Shown: positions 10,767 through 20,150, counted from the stretch's first letter. The stretch: DNA of 64,000 nt from RPQJ01 sp963744735 (GCA_963744735.1 CAVUVH010000020.1:124001-188000), one strand, 5' to 3'. Notes: generated from the sequence alone by a model not told the origin. Translations and numbers: made by a program.

Positions 10767-10856
10767 CCCTCACCCGGCCTTCGGCCACCCTCTCCCGCAC
10801 GCGGGAGCTGACCCTCACCCGGCCTTCGGCCACCCTCTCCCGCTTGCGGGAGAGGG
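10767..10856. repeat. Two tandem copies of a 32-bp REP-like repeat with hairpins
   Basis: The 32-base unit beginning CCCTCACCCGGCCTTCGG occurs at 10767-10798 and 10812-10843, each followed by a GC-rich hairpin. The second hairpin is an 11-bp perfect stem (10833-10843 with 10846-10856, loop TT) that sits directly after the ald stop codon and may act as its transcription end. Sequences of this kind are common intergenic repeats in GC-rich gammaproteobacteria. Confidence 0.85.
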
Positions 10857-10863
10857 GATAAAT

Positions 10864-11979
10864 CTACTGCAGCACCGCCGCCACCGGCACGTGCTTGTAG
10901 CCCAGGTCGCGGGCGACGGCCGCATTGGTCACCTGGCCGTCGTGCACGTTGAGGCCGTTGGCCAGGTGCGGGTCCGCGCGCAAGGCCCGCTGCCAGCCGA
11001 GGTCCGCCAGCTTGCGCGCAAACGGCAGGGTCGCGTTGTTGAGCGCGAACGTCGACGTGCGCGGCACGGCGCCCGGCATGTTCGCCACGCAGTAGTGGAT
11101 CACGTCATCGACGACGTAGGTGGGATCGGCGTGCGTGGTGGCCTTGCTGGTCTCGAAACAGCCGCCCTGGTCGATCGAGATGTCGACCAGCACCGAACCG
11201 GGCTTCATGCGCCGGACCATGTCGCGGGTGACGAGCTTCGGCGCCGCGGCGCCGGCGATCAGCACCGCGCCGATGACCAGGTCGGCTTCCATCACCAGTG
11301 TGTCGATGTGATCCTGCGTCGAGTACTCGGTGCGCAGCGTCGCGCCGAAGATCGACGAGAGTTCACGCAGGCGCTTCATCGAGCGGTCGACCACGGTGAC
11401 GTCGGCGCGCAGGCCCACCGCCATCTCCGCCGCGTGCGTGCCCGACACGCCGCCGCCCAGGATCACGACCTTGGCCGGCGCCACGCCCGGCACGCCACCG
11501 AGCAGGATGCCGCGGCCGCCGTTGGCCTTCTGCAGGCAGTACGCGCCCACCTGGATCGACATGCGGCCCGCGACTTCGCTCATCGGCGTCAGCAGGGGCA
11601 GCGAGCCGTCCGGCGCCGTGACGGTCTCGTAGGCGATGCAGGTGGCGCCGGACTTCACCAGCGCCTCGGTCTGCTTCGGATCGGGCGCGAGGTGCAGGTA
11701 GGTGTAGAGGATCTGGCCCTTGCGCAGCATCGCGCATTCCTGCGGTTGCGGCTCCTTCACCTTCACGATCATTTCACTGGCGGCGAAGATCTCGGCCGCC
11801 GACGTCGCAATCTTCGCGCCGACGCGCTGGTAGTCCGCGTCGCTGAAGCCGATGCCCGCCGCGGCGCCGGTTTCGACCAGCACTTCGTGGCCGGCTTCGA
11901 TCAGTTCGCGCGCGGCCGCCGGCACCAGGCCGACCCGGTATTCATGGACCTTGATTTCCTTCGGCACGCCGATGCGCAT
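10864..11979 (-). CDS. ald: Alanine dehydrogenase
   Basis: Catalyses reversible NAD-linked oxidative deamination of L-alanine to pyruvate and ammonia in the cytoplasm. The 371-aa protein begins MRIGVPKEIKVHEYRVGL, carries the substrate-binding Lys in KVKEPQ and the NAD-binding loop VILGGGVSGTHAAEMA, then the DISIDQGGCFETSKATTH signature and a C-terminal VANMPGAVPRTST stretch, all typical of Ald. It is divergent from an Lrp-type regulator, the usual arrangement for alanine-induced control. Confidence 0.97.
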   Translation of the reverse strand: MRIGVPKEIKVHEYRVGLVPAAARELIEAGHEVLVETGAAAGIGFSDADYQRVGAKIATSAAEIFAASEMIVKVKEPQPQECAMLRKGQILYTYLHLAPDPKQTEALVKSGATCIAYETVTAPDGSLPLLTPMSEVAGRMSIQVGAYCLQKANGGRGILLGGVPGVAPAKVVILGGGVSGTHAAEMAVGLRADVTVVDRSMKRLRELSSIFGATLRTEYSTQDHIDTLVMEADLVIGAVLIAGAAAPKLVTRDMVRRMKPGSVLVDISIDQGGCFETSKATTHADPTYVVDDVIHYCVANMPGAVPRTSTFALNNATLPFARKLADLGWQRALRADPHLANGLNVHDGQVTNAAVARDLGYKHVPVAAVLQ

Positions 11980-12143
11980 GACTGTTCTCCCCGCGATGTT
12001 GGATGTGGCGGCCGCCGGGCGGCGCGAACGCCAAGAATAGTTGGCGCGCGACCGTGGATTCGTGCAAAGTCAGGCCGTCCTGCAGGGCTGTACGCAATTA
12101 ATCCATGCTTTTGGGCTAGGCATCCGCAGATTCTGCATTTCCA
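11980..12143. promoter_or_regulatory. Divergent ald / Lrp-regulator control region
   Basis: This 164-base spacer separates the two divergent start codons and is more AT-rich near the regulator (GCAATTAATCCATGC). An 11-bp palindrome, GCAGATTCTGC, lies at 12126-12136, eight bases before the regulator start; it could be part of an autoregulatory Lrp site, but I cannot confirm binding from sequence alone. Confidence 0.4.
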
Positions 12144-12626
12144 ATGGCCACCTCCCTGATGAAGCTCGACCGCGTCGACAACCAGATCCTCGCCGCCCTG
12201 CAGCGCGATGGCCGCATCAGCAACCGCGAACTGGCCGAGCAGGTGCACCTCAGTGAATCCGCCTGCCTGCGCCGCATGCGTGCGCTCGAGGAGGCCGGGG
12301 TCATCGACCGCTACGCCGCGCTGGTGAACCAGGCGCGGGTCGGGCTGCCGGGCAACGTCTTCGTCAGCATCACCCTCAACCGGCAGGAGCAGGCAGACCT
12401 CGCCGCATTCGAGGAGGCGGTCAAGCGCGTGCCGGAAGTGATGGAGTGCTACCTGATGACCGGGCAGCAGGATTACCTGCTGCGGGTCGTGGTCTCGGAT
12501 GCCGCGGACTTCGAGCGCCTGCACAGCCAGCACCTGACGCGGCTGCCGGGGGTTGCGCGCGTGCACTCCAGCTTTGCGCTGCGCACCGTGCGCAAGGGCA
12601 ACGAACTGCCGCTGCGGCAGGATTGA
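12144..12626 (+). CDS. Lrp/AsnC family transcriptional regulator
   Basis: DNA-binding regulator responding to amino acids, very likely alanine here. The N-terminal helix-turn-helix reads LDRVDNQILAALQRDGRISN with ELAEQVHLSESACLRRMRAL as the recognition part, and the C-terminal RAM ligand domain contains VPEVMECYLMTGQQDYLLRV. The 160-aa length is standard. It is divergent from ald, which it probably activates, and the pterin dehydratase gene follows 21 bases later on the same strand. Confidence 0.93.
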   Translation: MATSLMKLDRVDNQILAALQRDGRISNRELAEQVHLSESACLRRMRALEEAGVIDRYAALVNQARVGLPGNVFVSITLNRQEQADLAAFEEAVKRVPEVMECYLMTGQQDYLLRVVVSDAADFERLHSQHLTRLPGVARVHSSFALRTVRKGNELPLRQD

Positions 12627-12647
12627 TACGAACGAACGGAGTATCGA

Positions 12648-12963
12648 ATGTCCCGACCTGCACCGATCGATCCCCAGGCCGCACTTGCGCTTGCAGGCTT
12701 CGCTGCCGGGCTGGACCTTGTCCGCCGATGGCCGGGCGATCTCGCGGCGTTTTCGCTTCGCGGACTTTCACGCGACCATGGCCTACGTCAACCGGCTCGC
12801 TGCGGTCGCCCATGAGCAGGACCATCACCCGGACCTCAAGGTGGGCTACAACTATTGCGAGGTGCTGTTCACGACGCACGATGCCGGTGGACTGACCACG
12901 CTCGACGCGACGTGCGCGCGGGCCGCGCAGGCGTTGTTCGACGCAGTGGACTCCGCCTCGTAG
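12648..12963 (+). CDS. phhB: 4a-hydroxytetrahydrobiopterin dehydratase, 5' frameshift
   Basis: Recycles the pterin cofactor of phenylalanine hydroxylase. The family signature is plain in HEQDHHPDLKVGYNYCEV followed by the conserved TTHDAGGLTTLD. The start codon at 12648 (MSRPAPIDPQAALAL) is in a different frame from the core; removing one G near 12695 joins it as LALQASLPGWTLSADG, giving a normal-sized protein of about 104 aa. It ends at 12963. No phenylalanine hydroxylase gene is visible nearby, so the partner must lie elsewhere. Confidence 0.85.
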
Positions 12964-13094
12964 CGCCAATCGCTCGGCGTCAGGCCGCCCCCGGAATCGC
13001 GAGATGCACTGCTTTTCCAGGTTTCATCGCGTTCTGCACACGATCCAGCGTACCCAGCTCGACCGTGGCATGGGAGCCTGTGAAAATCTCCCGC

Positions 13095-14054
13095 ATGATT
13101 GGAGCTTGTCGCAGAGATAGCCGTGCGTATGGCTGGGCGTGCACAGCGTTCACGGGTGCGTTTTTCGTGGCACTGTGCGGCGCCCGTGCTGGGCCAACCA
13201 GCACCGCGCAGCCGGAGATCATTCGAGGGTCTGCGGAGTACGCCATACCCACTCGCATCGATCACGCCGGACGCATCCTCGTACCGGTCCGAGTCAACGG
13301 CCAGGGTCCATTCCGATTCATCCTCGACACAGGCGCCAATCGCTCAGTCCTCTCACCAGAGATCGCCGCGCGCCTGAAGCTGGTACCTTCCACGGAGACT
13401 TCAATCGGCGTGCACGGCGTCACCGGATCGGCCGTCATGCCAGCCGTGGAAATCGACAGCCTTGCGGCTGGCGACTTGGAGGTAGCAAAAAGGCAGCGTG
13501 TCCCGGTGCTGCCCGGAGCCGTGCTCGCCAATGCTGACGGCATCCTCGGCATCGAGGGCCTGATGAGTTCGCGTATCGAGATCGACTTCGTGAACGACAT
13601 CGTCCGGGTCGCGCGCTCGAGCGGCCGGCCGCCGGACAATGGAATGCTGGCGATCCCCGCCACCCTGCGCAACAACGGCCTGCTCATGGTCCGCGGCCGC
13701 GTCGGTCGGGTGCGGATCAAGGCCATCATCGACACAGGTGCCGAGAAGACTCTTGGCAACCTTGCGCTGCGCCGGGCACTCGAGCGTGTGCCGCAGCGTC
13801 CCGGGGAATACGTCGTCACGACCGTCATCGGCGCGACGCCGGATCGCGGCGAGGGTACGTCGCAGATCGCACCGTCGATCTGGCTCGGTGACACAGAGGT
13901 TCGAAACCTCGAGATCACCTTCGGCGACCTGCATGTGTTCCGGATCTGGAACCTCGAGAGAGAGCCCGCCTTGCTGATCGGGATGGACCTGCTCGGAACG
14001 GTCGAGCGCCTGGTCATCGACTACCGGCGCCGCGAAATCCAGGTCCAGCCCTGA
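13095..14054 (+). CDS. Retropepsin-like aspartic protease family protein
   Basis: Predicted exported aspartic protease with two retropepsin-type half domains in one chain. The first active-site motif is ILDTGANRS and the second is IIDTGAEKT; both keep the catalytic DTGA. The N-terminus has a plausible signal or anchor (TAFTGAFFVALCGARA). The ATG at 13095 is chosen; a GTG at 13080 is an alternative. Such single-chain doubled forms are common in proteobacteria, usually with unknown targets. It converges on the TonB receptor gene. Confidence 0.8.
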   Translation: MIGACRRDSRAYGWACTAFTGAFFVALCGARAGPTSTAQPEIIRGSAEYAIPTRIDHAGRILVPVRVNGQGPFRFILDTGANRSVLSPEIAARLKLVPSTETSIGVHGVTGSAVMPAVEIDSLAAGDLEVAKRQRVPVLPGAVLANADGILGIEGLMSSRIEIDFVNDIVRVARSSGRPPDNGMLAIPATLRNNGLLMVRGRVGRVRIKAIIDTGAEKTLGNLALRRALERVPQRPGEYVVTTVIGATPDRGEGTSQIAPSIWLGDTEVRNLEITFGDLHVFRIWNLEREPALLIGMDLLGTVERLVIDYRRREIQVQP

Positions 14055-14081
14055 GCAGGCAGCGAATCGCAGGCATGAAAA

Positions 14082-14107
14082 AGGGGCGGCTCTTGCGAGC
14101 CGCCCCT
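14082..14107 (-). terminator. Terminator after the TonB-dependent receptor gene
   Basis: A perfect 11-bp stem (14082-14092 pairing with 14097-14107, loop TTGC) is followed on the minus strand by a U-rich tract (complement of 14078-14082). It begins 20 bases after the receptor stop codon. The plus-strand protease gene ends 27 bases before it but lacks a U tract on that side. Confidence 0.85.
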
Positions 14108-14127
14108 GAACACCAACGGAACTTCTA

Positions 14128-17028
14128 TTAGAACCTGGCCTTCATCCCGACAAAGTACGAAAGTCCGAAGACATCGTAGTAACCGGGAATCGTGTCGAGC
14201 GCCTGCGTGCCCGAGCAGCCGGTGCAGAAGAACGGCGGATCTTCGTCGGTGAGGTTGGTCACGCCGAGGTAGATCTCGGACTCCTGGCCCGGCATGCCGA
14301 TGAACTCACCGAGGTCGAGGCTGAAGCGCAGGTTGTGGTACAGGAAATCGTCGACGTCCGGGAAGCCCGCATCCTTGCTGCCCGGGGCCATCTCGGCGCT
14401 GCCCACGTAGCGCATGTTCCAGTTCGCGCCAAACGGGCCGATCCGATAGCCGATATTGGCGTTGCCCGTCGTCTCGATGAAGCCCTGGTCCGAGGTCGAA
14501 CCGCCGGCGATACCGAGATAGTCGATGGTTTCCTGCCCGGCGATGGGCGTGTAGTCCGCCTGGTCGTAGAAGGTCATCAGCAACTGGATGTTGAAGCGGC
14601 CCCAATCGCCGGTATCGAACATGTAGCTCGCGTCGACGTCGACACCGCTGACCTCCAGGCTGGCGATGTTCTCGAGTTGCTCGTTGACGTCCGTGAGCAC
14701 GTAGTTGGCGCCAGGAACAAGCACGTTCTGGCCGCGGGTCACGACGTTGCACAGCAGGCGCGACTCGGTGTCGTAGCAGAGGTTGGTGGCATCCTGGCGG
14801 CCGACCGCCGTGATCTGGTCGCTGATCTCGATCTCGAATCGATCGACGGTCAGGGCAAAGTTCGGCAGGAAGCCAGGCGTCCAGACCAGGCCGTAGGTAA
14901 GGCTGTCGGATTCCTCAGGCGCCAGGTTCGGATTGCCACCCGAGAGGCCTGCTACGCTCTGCTCGACGACGAGTGGCGGCTCGTAGCCCGCGGGCACGCC
15001 GTCAGCCAGGCAGTTCGCCGCGCGTGTCGGGCTGTTGTTGCGACGCGCCTCGGTGCACGGATCGTTCACGACGCCGAAGGTCTGGCCGATGCCCGACAAT
15101 TCTCCCGGGACCGGCGTCCGGACCGCTCGCGACTGCATCGCACGGAAACGCAGGCTCTTGATCGGTGCCCAGTCGCCGCCGTACTTCCAGGTCTCATAGT
15201 TGTCGCCGCGCGACGGATCCGACCAGCGGAACGCTGCCTCCGCATTCAAACCATAAACGAAAGGCAGATCCTTGAGGATCGGCACGAGGGCCTCGGTGAA
15301 GATCTCCGAGGTGCGGGTCGTCGACTCGTCCACGTCGCTGATCTGGTTGCCGGTCGTCGTCGCGTTGTTGATGTAGTTGTCGTGGTCGAGATTGCCCGAG
15401 AACGACCGGTACTCCGCGCCGACGACTGCCCGCAGGCCGCCCGCCGGGAGGTCGAACAGCGTACCGCCTACCCAGGCGACCGAGTCGTTCAGCTCGCTCT
15501 CGCCTGTCGAGTTCGAGTTCGCGCCAAGCGCCGCGATCATCTCGGGCGTGTAATTGAACGGGTTGATCGGAATGCAACCGGTGGCCCGTGCGCCCGGATC
15601 GATGCAGCGATACTGGCCAGGATTGTCCGGATCGGCCTCGACACGCAGACCGTAGTACAGGCGATCGGTCCGGACGAGACCCTCGGTCCCGAGGTCGACC
15701 TTGGTGCGGCCCCAGACGTGCGAAACTTCCCAGTTCCAGTCGTTGCCAAGCCCAAACAGCGAATCGAAATCTCCCTTCAGGCCGGCCACCGCGCGCGTGG
15801 TGTCACGATCGCTGCTGGCACCGCGATCTTGGATCATGTTGAAGCGCTGCCACCACACGATGTCAGTCGCTTCCGGATCGTTTGCCAGGACCGCGTTCCG
15901 GAGTTCCACCGGCACGAATGGATTGTCGATCGGCAGGTTTGCAGCGAGTCCATCGACACCCGGGCCGCCGCCATACAGGCTGCCGGCCTGATCTGATTGG
16001 TACGGGTGCGCCTCAAACCGCGAATCGATCTTCGACTGGCCGTAATTCAGCTCGGCAAAAGCAGAGATGCGCTCTGCAACGGGGTATTCGAGATCGGCGG
16101 CGAGCATGATGCGCTCGGTCGGGATCGCGAGGTCGCGATTAGCATTGCGGTTGTAGCCGTCGATTGCGGTGACGAACGGGATCAGGTTGCCCTCGTCGTC
16201 CGTGATGCTGCCGTTGCGGACGGTGTAGCCCGTGTCGGCGAAGAACCGACCGCCGGGGCTCACGCCTGAGCGGGCTGTCGGACCGCGGCGCTGGGTCGCC
16301 GGGCTCGTCCACGCGAAGTCTTCTGCGCAGAGGTAGCGGTCGGCACAGCTGACCTGGCCCTGATCGTCGTACTGAATGGTGACCAGCGCGTTTCCGCCAT
16401 CACCAAACTTGCCGCCCATCATCACGTAGGCACCAGGGCCTTCGTTGTCACCCTGGTCGGTCGCGCCGTACGACACGCCGACTTCGATGCCCTCGAAGTT
16501 CTTCTTGGTGATGATGTTGACCACGCCGGCGACGGCGTCAGCGCCGTAGATCGCGGCGGCGCCGCCGGTGATGACTTCCATGCGCTCGATGTTGGCCGAC
16601 GGGATCGTGTTGAAGTCGACCCCCGTGGACGTCGATGTGCCGCCGGGCATTCGGCGACCGTTGAGCAGCGTGAGCGTGCGCACAGAGCCGAGGTTCCGCA
16701 GGTTGGTCAGGTTAAGGCCCGCGGACTCAACACCCGAAAATGTCGACTGCGTGCGCGACGCGCCGAATCCCGGCGCAAACTGCGGCAGCGTCGTCACGAG
16801 TTCGGCGATGTTCTCGGTGCCGATGTTCTGGAACGCGTCCTGGCCGAACGAGACTGTCGGTACCGCGGCCTCGACCTCGGTTCGCAGGATGCGCGATCCG
16901 GTGACAACGACCTGCTCGAGCTCTTGCTCCTGCTGTGCGAACGCCGCGGGGGCATGAATCCCGGCGCCTGCAGCGCTGGCCGCAATCAGTGCGAAGCGCA
17001 CCGCGGCTGTCACATTACGATTGGTCAT
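14128..17028 (-). CDS. TonB-dependent outer-membrane receptor
   Basis: Energy-coupled outer-membrane transporter of about 966 aa. The start at 17028 has a strong GGAGGAAG site and opens with a signal peptide ending APAAFAQ. A TonB-box-like EQVVVTGSRI follows, then the plug (LLNGRRMPGG, VEVITGGAAAIYGADAVAGVVNIITKK) and a long barrel with the C-terminal aromatic ending GMKARF. The form matches the large Oar/CirA-like receptors of Xanthomonadales and sphingomonads, which often import carbohydrates, peptides or plant compounds. No substrate gene is adjacent, so the ligand is open. Confidence 0.92.
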   Translation of the reverse strand: MTNRNVTAAVRFALIAASAAGAGIHAPAAFAQQEQELEQVVVTGSRILRTEVEAAVPTVSFGQDAFQNIGTENIAELVTTLPQFAPGFGASRTQSTFSGVESAGLNLTNLRNLGSVRTLTLLNGRRMPGGTSTSTGVDFNTIPSANIERMEVITGGAAAIYGADAVAGVVNIITKKNFEGIEVGVSYGATDQGDNEGPGAYVMMGGKFGDGGNALVTIQYDDQGQVSCADRYLCAEDFAWTSPATQRRGPTARSGVSPGGRFFADTGYTVRNGSITDDEGNLIPFVTAIDGYNRNANRDLAIPTERIMLAADLEYPVAERISAFAELNYGQSKIDSRFEAHPYQSDQAGSLYGGGPGVDGLAANLPIDNPFVPVELRNAVLANDPEATDIVWWQRFNMIQDRGASSDRDTTRAVAGLKGDFDSLFGLGNDWNWEVSHVWGRTKVDLGTEGLVRTDRLYYGLRVEADPDNPGQYRCIDPGARATGCIPINPFNYTPEMIAALGANSNSTGESELNDSVAWVGGTLFDLPAGGLRAVVGAEYRSFSGNLDHDNYINNATTTGNQISDVDESTTRTSEIFTEALVPILKDLPFVYGLNAEAAFRWSDPSRGDNYETWKYGGDWAPIKSLRFRAMQSRAVRTPVPGELSGIGQTFGVVNDPCTEARRNNSPTRAANCLADGVPAGYEPPLVVEQSVAGLSGGNPNLAPEESDSLTYGLVWTPGFLPNFALTVDRFEIEISDQITAVGRQDATNLCYDTESRLLCNVVTRGQNVLVPGANYVLTDVNEQLENIASLEVSGVDVDASYMFDTGDWGRFNIQLLMTFYDQADYTPIAGQETIDYLGIAGGSTSDQGFIETTGNANIGYRIGPFGANWNMRYVGSAEMAPGSKDAGFPDVDDFLYHNLRFSLDLGEFIGMPGQESEIYLGVTNLTDEDPPFFCTGCSGTQALDTIPGYYDVFGLSYFVGMKARF

Positions 17029-17543
17029 CACTTCCTCCACAAAAGAAGTATTCAGAACGATTTGCTGCCGCATCTGTGCCGGCAGGACAGTTACCTAAGA
17101 GCTCTGCGGACCGTCGCTCTTCTTGCGACGCGTACGCATGTGCCGTGAATGGTACACCTGACGCGAACGCGCTGGGAAGGCTCCGTTGTGATTAAGCAAC
17201 CCGAGCGACGTCCGAGGCAAACCTTGTGTCGCAGTCGCCGCACGTCTGGACTGACTTTATGCACGTCCCAGCGGTCTTGGTCGCTGTTCCTCATGGTTGA
17301 TGCAAAAATGCAACAATTTGGATGGCGCCATTCGTTGCGTCACGGCGACAGGAAAAGCGAAGTTGCGGGACTTCTTGTCAGGCCGATGCTTCAGGGTCGG
17401 CTGCGTGCCCGATTCCATGCGAATCGGCATGTTGCGACAGATCGCCTGGTGGCCGTCCCCCGCGGGTTGGCGGCGATCGGCGCGACTGAGCGGATCAGGA
17501 CGAACTTCGTGAAGCCATGTCCAGTCGTCCTGATAACGCCAGA
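17029..17543. other. 515-base non-coding region upstream of the TonB receptor
   Basis: No convincing gene: the open frames here lack recognisable domains and have uneven base use. It probably carries the receptor promoter and a long 5' leader. One palindrome is clear, CCGATTC-CATGC-GAATCGG at 17409-17427. I looked for a cobalamin riboswitch core and did not see one. Confidence 0.5.
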
Positions 17544-18078
17544 CTACTGATCGCTATTCGCGCAAGGCGAGTCTCCCGCAGCCCGACCGGCCTCCGGCCG
17601 CAGCACGCGGTCGCCGACCTTGATGCCGTGCCTGGCGACCGTGCCGGCCTTCAGTTCCACCACCAGCGCCACCCGCTTGCCGGAGCGGATGTCCGCCAGC
17701 GACAGGGGCGTGGCGCGCTCCTTGATCGTCACGACGCAGCCATCGGCGTCGGCGAACAGCATGTCGAGCGACAGCCGGGTGTTCTTCATCCACATCGAGA
17801 CGTACTGCGGCGGCTCGTAGATCGAAGATCATGGCCTGGTCGGGGCCCATCTCGCTGTCCTCGACGAACATCAGGCCCTGCGCGCGGGTTTTTGCGGTGT
17901 CGGCGCGCCAGGCCTCGAAGACCGGCTGCCGGAAGCTCGAGCGGGTCGCAATGGCGATGCGTTCGCGTGGGTAGGCGCTCAACGGAATGGCGTCGGCTTC
18001 ATCCGGCGCGGCCTGCAGCGGCAGCGCCAGCCACGAACAGGCGAGGGCGATCAGTGCGATGCGGACGAGGGCAGGCAA
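17544..18078 (-). CDS. DUF192 family protein, exported, frameshifted
   Basis: Periplasmic protein with the DUF192 fold of unknown function. It begins with a signal peptide (MPALVRIALIALACSWLALP) from a TTG codon at 18078, just after the stop of the upstream lipoprotein gene, so the two are likely an operon. The core reads RAQGLMFVEDSE, then WMKNTRLSLDMLFADADG and the tail VVELKAGTVARHGIKVGD. The frame breaks near 17820; dropping one C restores AMIFDYEPPQYVSMWM, a family hallmark. Length agrees with one inserted base. Confidence 0.82.
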
Positions 18079-18082
18079 GGGC

Positions 18083-18709
18083 TCAGGGATCCTGCGGGTA
18101 AGCGATGATGGCCTCGACGTCGAACCGCGAGACCAGCACAGATCCGGTCCCTGCGGGGACGGCGCGCGCAGGCTGGGTGCAGTAGCCGCGGCCCGTCAGG
18201 AAGTACAGACCCGCGGCACCGGCGACAGGTTCCTGCCGCACCTCGTCCAGCGCGCACTTGTCGTCGCCCTGGGTGGCGTAGAACTCGCCCGCGCCTTCGC
18301 GGACGATCGTCACGCTGGCCGGCACGTTGCGGCCGGACGGTGCAGACCGGGCCAGTGCGATGCCGACGATCAGCAGCAGCGGTTCGTCGCCCGCATTGCC
18401 CTTGTAGACCAGGCGCACGCCGTCGCCCCCCGGCCGGGGACCGCCGAGACACTGGCGCACGCCTGGCGCCGCCCAATCGATCTCGGTGTCGATCACGCCC
18501 TGCAATCGCGCGCGGATCGAACCCTTGTCAGCGGCGCGGCAGAGCGCCGAGGCCGCCTCGAAGCCGGAGCCTGCCGCAGCGTCGGGCTTTGATTCGACTT
18601 GGGGCCGGGCCGAGGGCTCGACCTGCGGGTCGGCGTGGCCGCAGCCGGCGCCGAGGATCGCCAGCAGTGTCGCTGCCGCAAATCCCGTCCGCGCTCCGCG
18701 TCGACACAC
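18083..18709 (-). CDS. Hypothetical lipoprotein
   Basis: A 208-aa protein starting from a GTG at 18709 with a signal ending in the lipobox LGAGC. The mature part contains an acidic linker and a domain with two cysteine pairs and the segment LLLIVGIALARSAPSG; I do not recognise a family. The gene ends four bases before the DUF192 gene, indicating co-expression. It could be an envelope accessory factor, but no function can be supported. Confidence 0.6.
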   Translation of the reverse strand: MCRRGARTGFAAATLLAILGAGCGHADPQVEPSARPQVESKPDAAAGSGFEAASALCRAADKGSIRARLQGVIDTEIDWAAPGVRQCLGGPRPGGDGVRLVYKGNAGDEPLLLIVGIALARSAPSGRNVPASVTIVREGAGEFYATQGDDKCALDEVRQEPVAGAAGLYFLTGRGYCTQPARAVPAGTGSVLVSRFDVEAIIAYPQDP

Positions 18710-18743
18710 CTGCCCGACCGGGGCCGGCTCGATCCTGCGTCGC

Positions 18744-19691
18744 TCAGGCAAGCACGGGTCGCTGCTGTTCGGGGGCGGATTCTTCGCCGGCCGGCCGCGC
18801 GTCCCGGACCAGCAGTGACTTGGCCAACTGACCATGAAGATAGCCGATGCCCCTCGCGAGATGCAGCGTGACGGTGAGCAGCACTATCCCCAAGATCGAC
18901 ATGAAGGGCAACAGCGCCGGATGCGGCGACTGCATGACCACGTCGTCGAGCGCGATGAAGCTGGCGTGATGCAGCAACAGGACGATCGGCGCGATGATCA
19001 GGGCGAGCGAGGTGGCGATGCCGGTCACGACGAACGTGAAGTAGAAGATGCCGAGCGGCAGCATCAGGAACAGGTACAGCAGCGTGCCCCAGGTGCGCGG
19101 GTCGCGCAGCATGTCCAGCACACGCTGCACCCAGCCGGCGGCAGGCCCGGGATGCACTGGCCGCCGCGGCATGCGCGTGCCGAGCAGGGCCTCGACGATG
19201 CGGCCTTCCGCCAGCGCCAGCACCCGCGTGATGCCCACGAACAACAGGAAAATGGGCAGGCCGATGATCAGGATGGCCGTGCCGATCGACAGCGACACGC
19301 CGGTCACGGCGAAGGTGAAATAGAACACGCCCGTGGCCAGCGCGAGCAGCATGTAGGCCAGGCTCAGGTAGGCGCGCGAATCGGCGTAGACGCCAAAGAA
19401 CCGGCCGAGCGTCGAGTGCTTGGGCTTCGGCGGCGGCGTGCGCAGTGCCGCCTGCACCCGTGTCTCGTTCATGCGGTACGCGTCGGCGACCTCGCCCGGC
19501 GCGCCGTAGCTGGCGACGATGCGTTCCAGCATCACCTGTTCAGTCAGCTCCGGGTGCTGCGCGAGTTCCGCCCGCAGGTGTTCCTCGGCGTCGTAAAGCG
19601 CGTCCTGCACCAGGGCCGGATCGGCCTGCTGCAGTTCGGCGCGGAGCAGGTCGAGGTAGGACTCGACGGTAACCGGTGTGGCGGCCGTCAT
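18744..19691 (-). CDS. HAAS / putative-sensor-domain membrane protein
   Basis: The N-terminal 90 residues form a HAAS-like (DUF1700-type) alpha-helical domain (YLDLLRAELQQADPALVQDA, IVASYGAPGEVADAYRM). Two copies of the four-helix 'Sensor' membrane module follow, each with a GxFYFTFxVTG signature (residues about 120-200 and 225-300). Such proteins commonly sit beside PadR regulators and are thought to control their activity at the membrane. Its ATG overlaps the stop of the PadR gene as ATGA, so they are translationally coupled. The substrate or signal is unknown. Confidence 0.82.
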   Translation of the reverse strand: MTAATPVTVESYLDLLRAELQQADPALVQDALYDAEEHLRAELAQHPELTEQVMLERIVASYGAPGEVADAYRMNETRVQAALRTPPPKPKHSTLGRFFGVYADSRAYLSLAYMLLALATGVFYFTFAVTGVSLSIGTAILIIGLPIFLLFVGITRVLALAEGRIVEALLGTRMPRRPVHPGPAAGWVQRVLDMLRDPRTWGTLLYLFLMLPLGIFYFTFVVTGIATSLALIIAPIVLLLHHASFIALDDVVMQSPHPALLPFMSILGIVLLTVTLHLARGIGYLHGQLAKSLLVRDARPAGEESAPEQQRPVLA

Positions 19692-20116
19692 GACGGCATC
19701 TCCTGTGCGGCGGAAGGCTTGACGACGGTGTCGACGAAAGTACGTGTGGCGAACCAGGTGTCGCGCCACGCCTGCAGCACCTCGCGGCCCAGGGGCGTGA
19801 TGCGGTAGTAGCGGCGGGGTGGCCCGGAATACGAGGGAACGACCCGGCTCGACAGCAGCCCTGCGCCGCTCATGTTGCGCAGCACCGGATACAACGCGCC
19901 CTGCTTGAACGGGGCGACCGGCAGCTCGTCGCTGCTCAGGCGCCGGGCAATTTCGTAGCCGTAGAGGTCGGTATCGGCCTCGGCCAGCACGGACAGCAGC
20001 ACCAGCGAGGTCAGGCCCGCGCTGAGCTCGCGCTGGAACTTGCGGGCCTGCGCCTCGGCTGGCGCGTCCTCGGCGGTGGCAACCGCATCGTCGTCCTGAC
20101 TTTGCATGCGATCCAT
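19688..20116 (-). CDS. PadR family transcriptional regulator
   Basis: Winged-helix repressor of about 140 aa. The PadR core is seen in DLYGYEIARRLSSDELPVAPFKQGALYPVLRNMSGAGLL as separate parts (GYEIARRL; QGALYPVL; PPRRYYRITPLGREVL), the last being the wing. The start may be at 20116 or at the internal ATG at 20107, which has a better-spaced GAG site. It is the first gene of an operon with the HAAS/sensor protein, the common two-gene PadR arrangement, and probably represses its own promoter. Confidence 0.9.
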   Translation of the reverse strand: MDRMQSQDDDAVATAEDAPAEAQARKFQRELSAGLTSLVLLSVLAEADTDLYGYEIARRLSSDELPVAPFKQGALYPVLRNMSGAGLLSSRVVPSYSGPPRRYYRITPLGREVLQAWRDTWFATRTFVDTVVKPSAAQEMPS

Positions 20117-20150
20117 CTCGTTGTTAGCTTGGTTGTATTGTTAATTAGGC

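Noticed and set aside
17029..17543. Cobalamin riboswitch upstream of the TonB receptor
   Set aside because: I could not find the conserved B12-box core on the minus strand, so the idea has no support.
17149..17550. A 133-codon frame in the region upstream of the TonB receptor
   Set aside because: No ribosome site, no recognisable motif and Arg-rich, uneven composition; better treated as non-coding.
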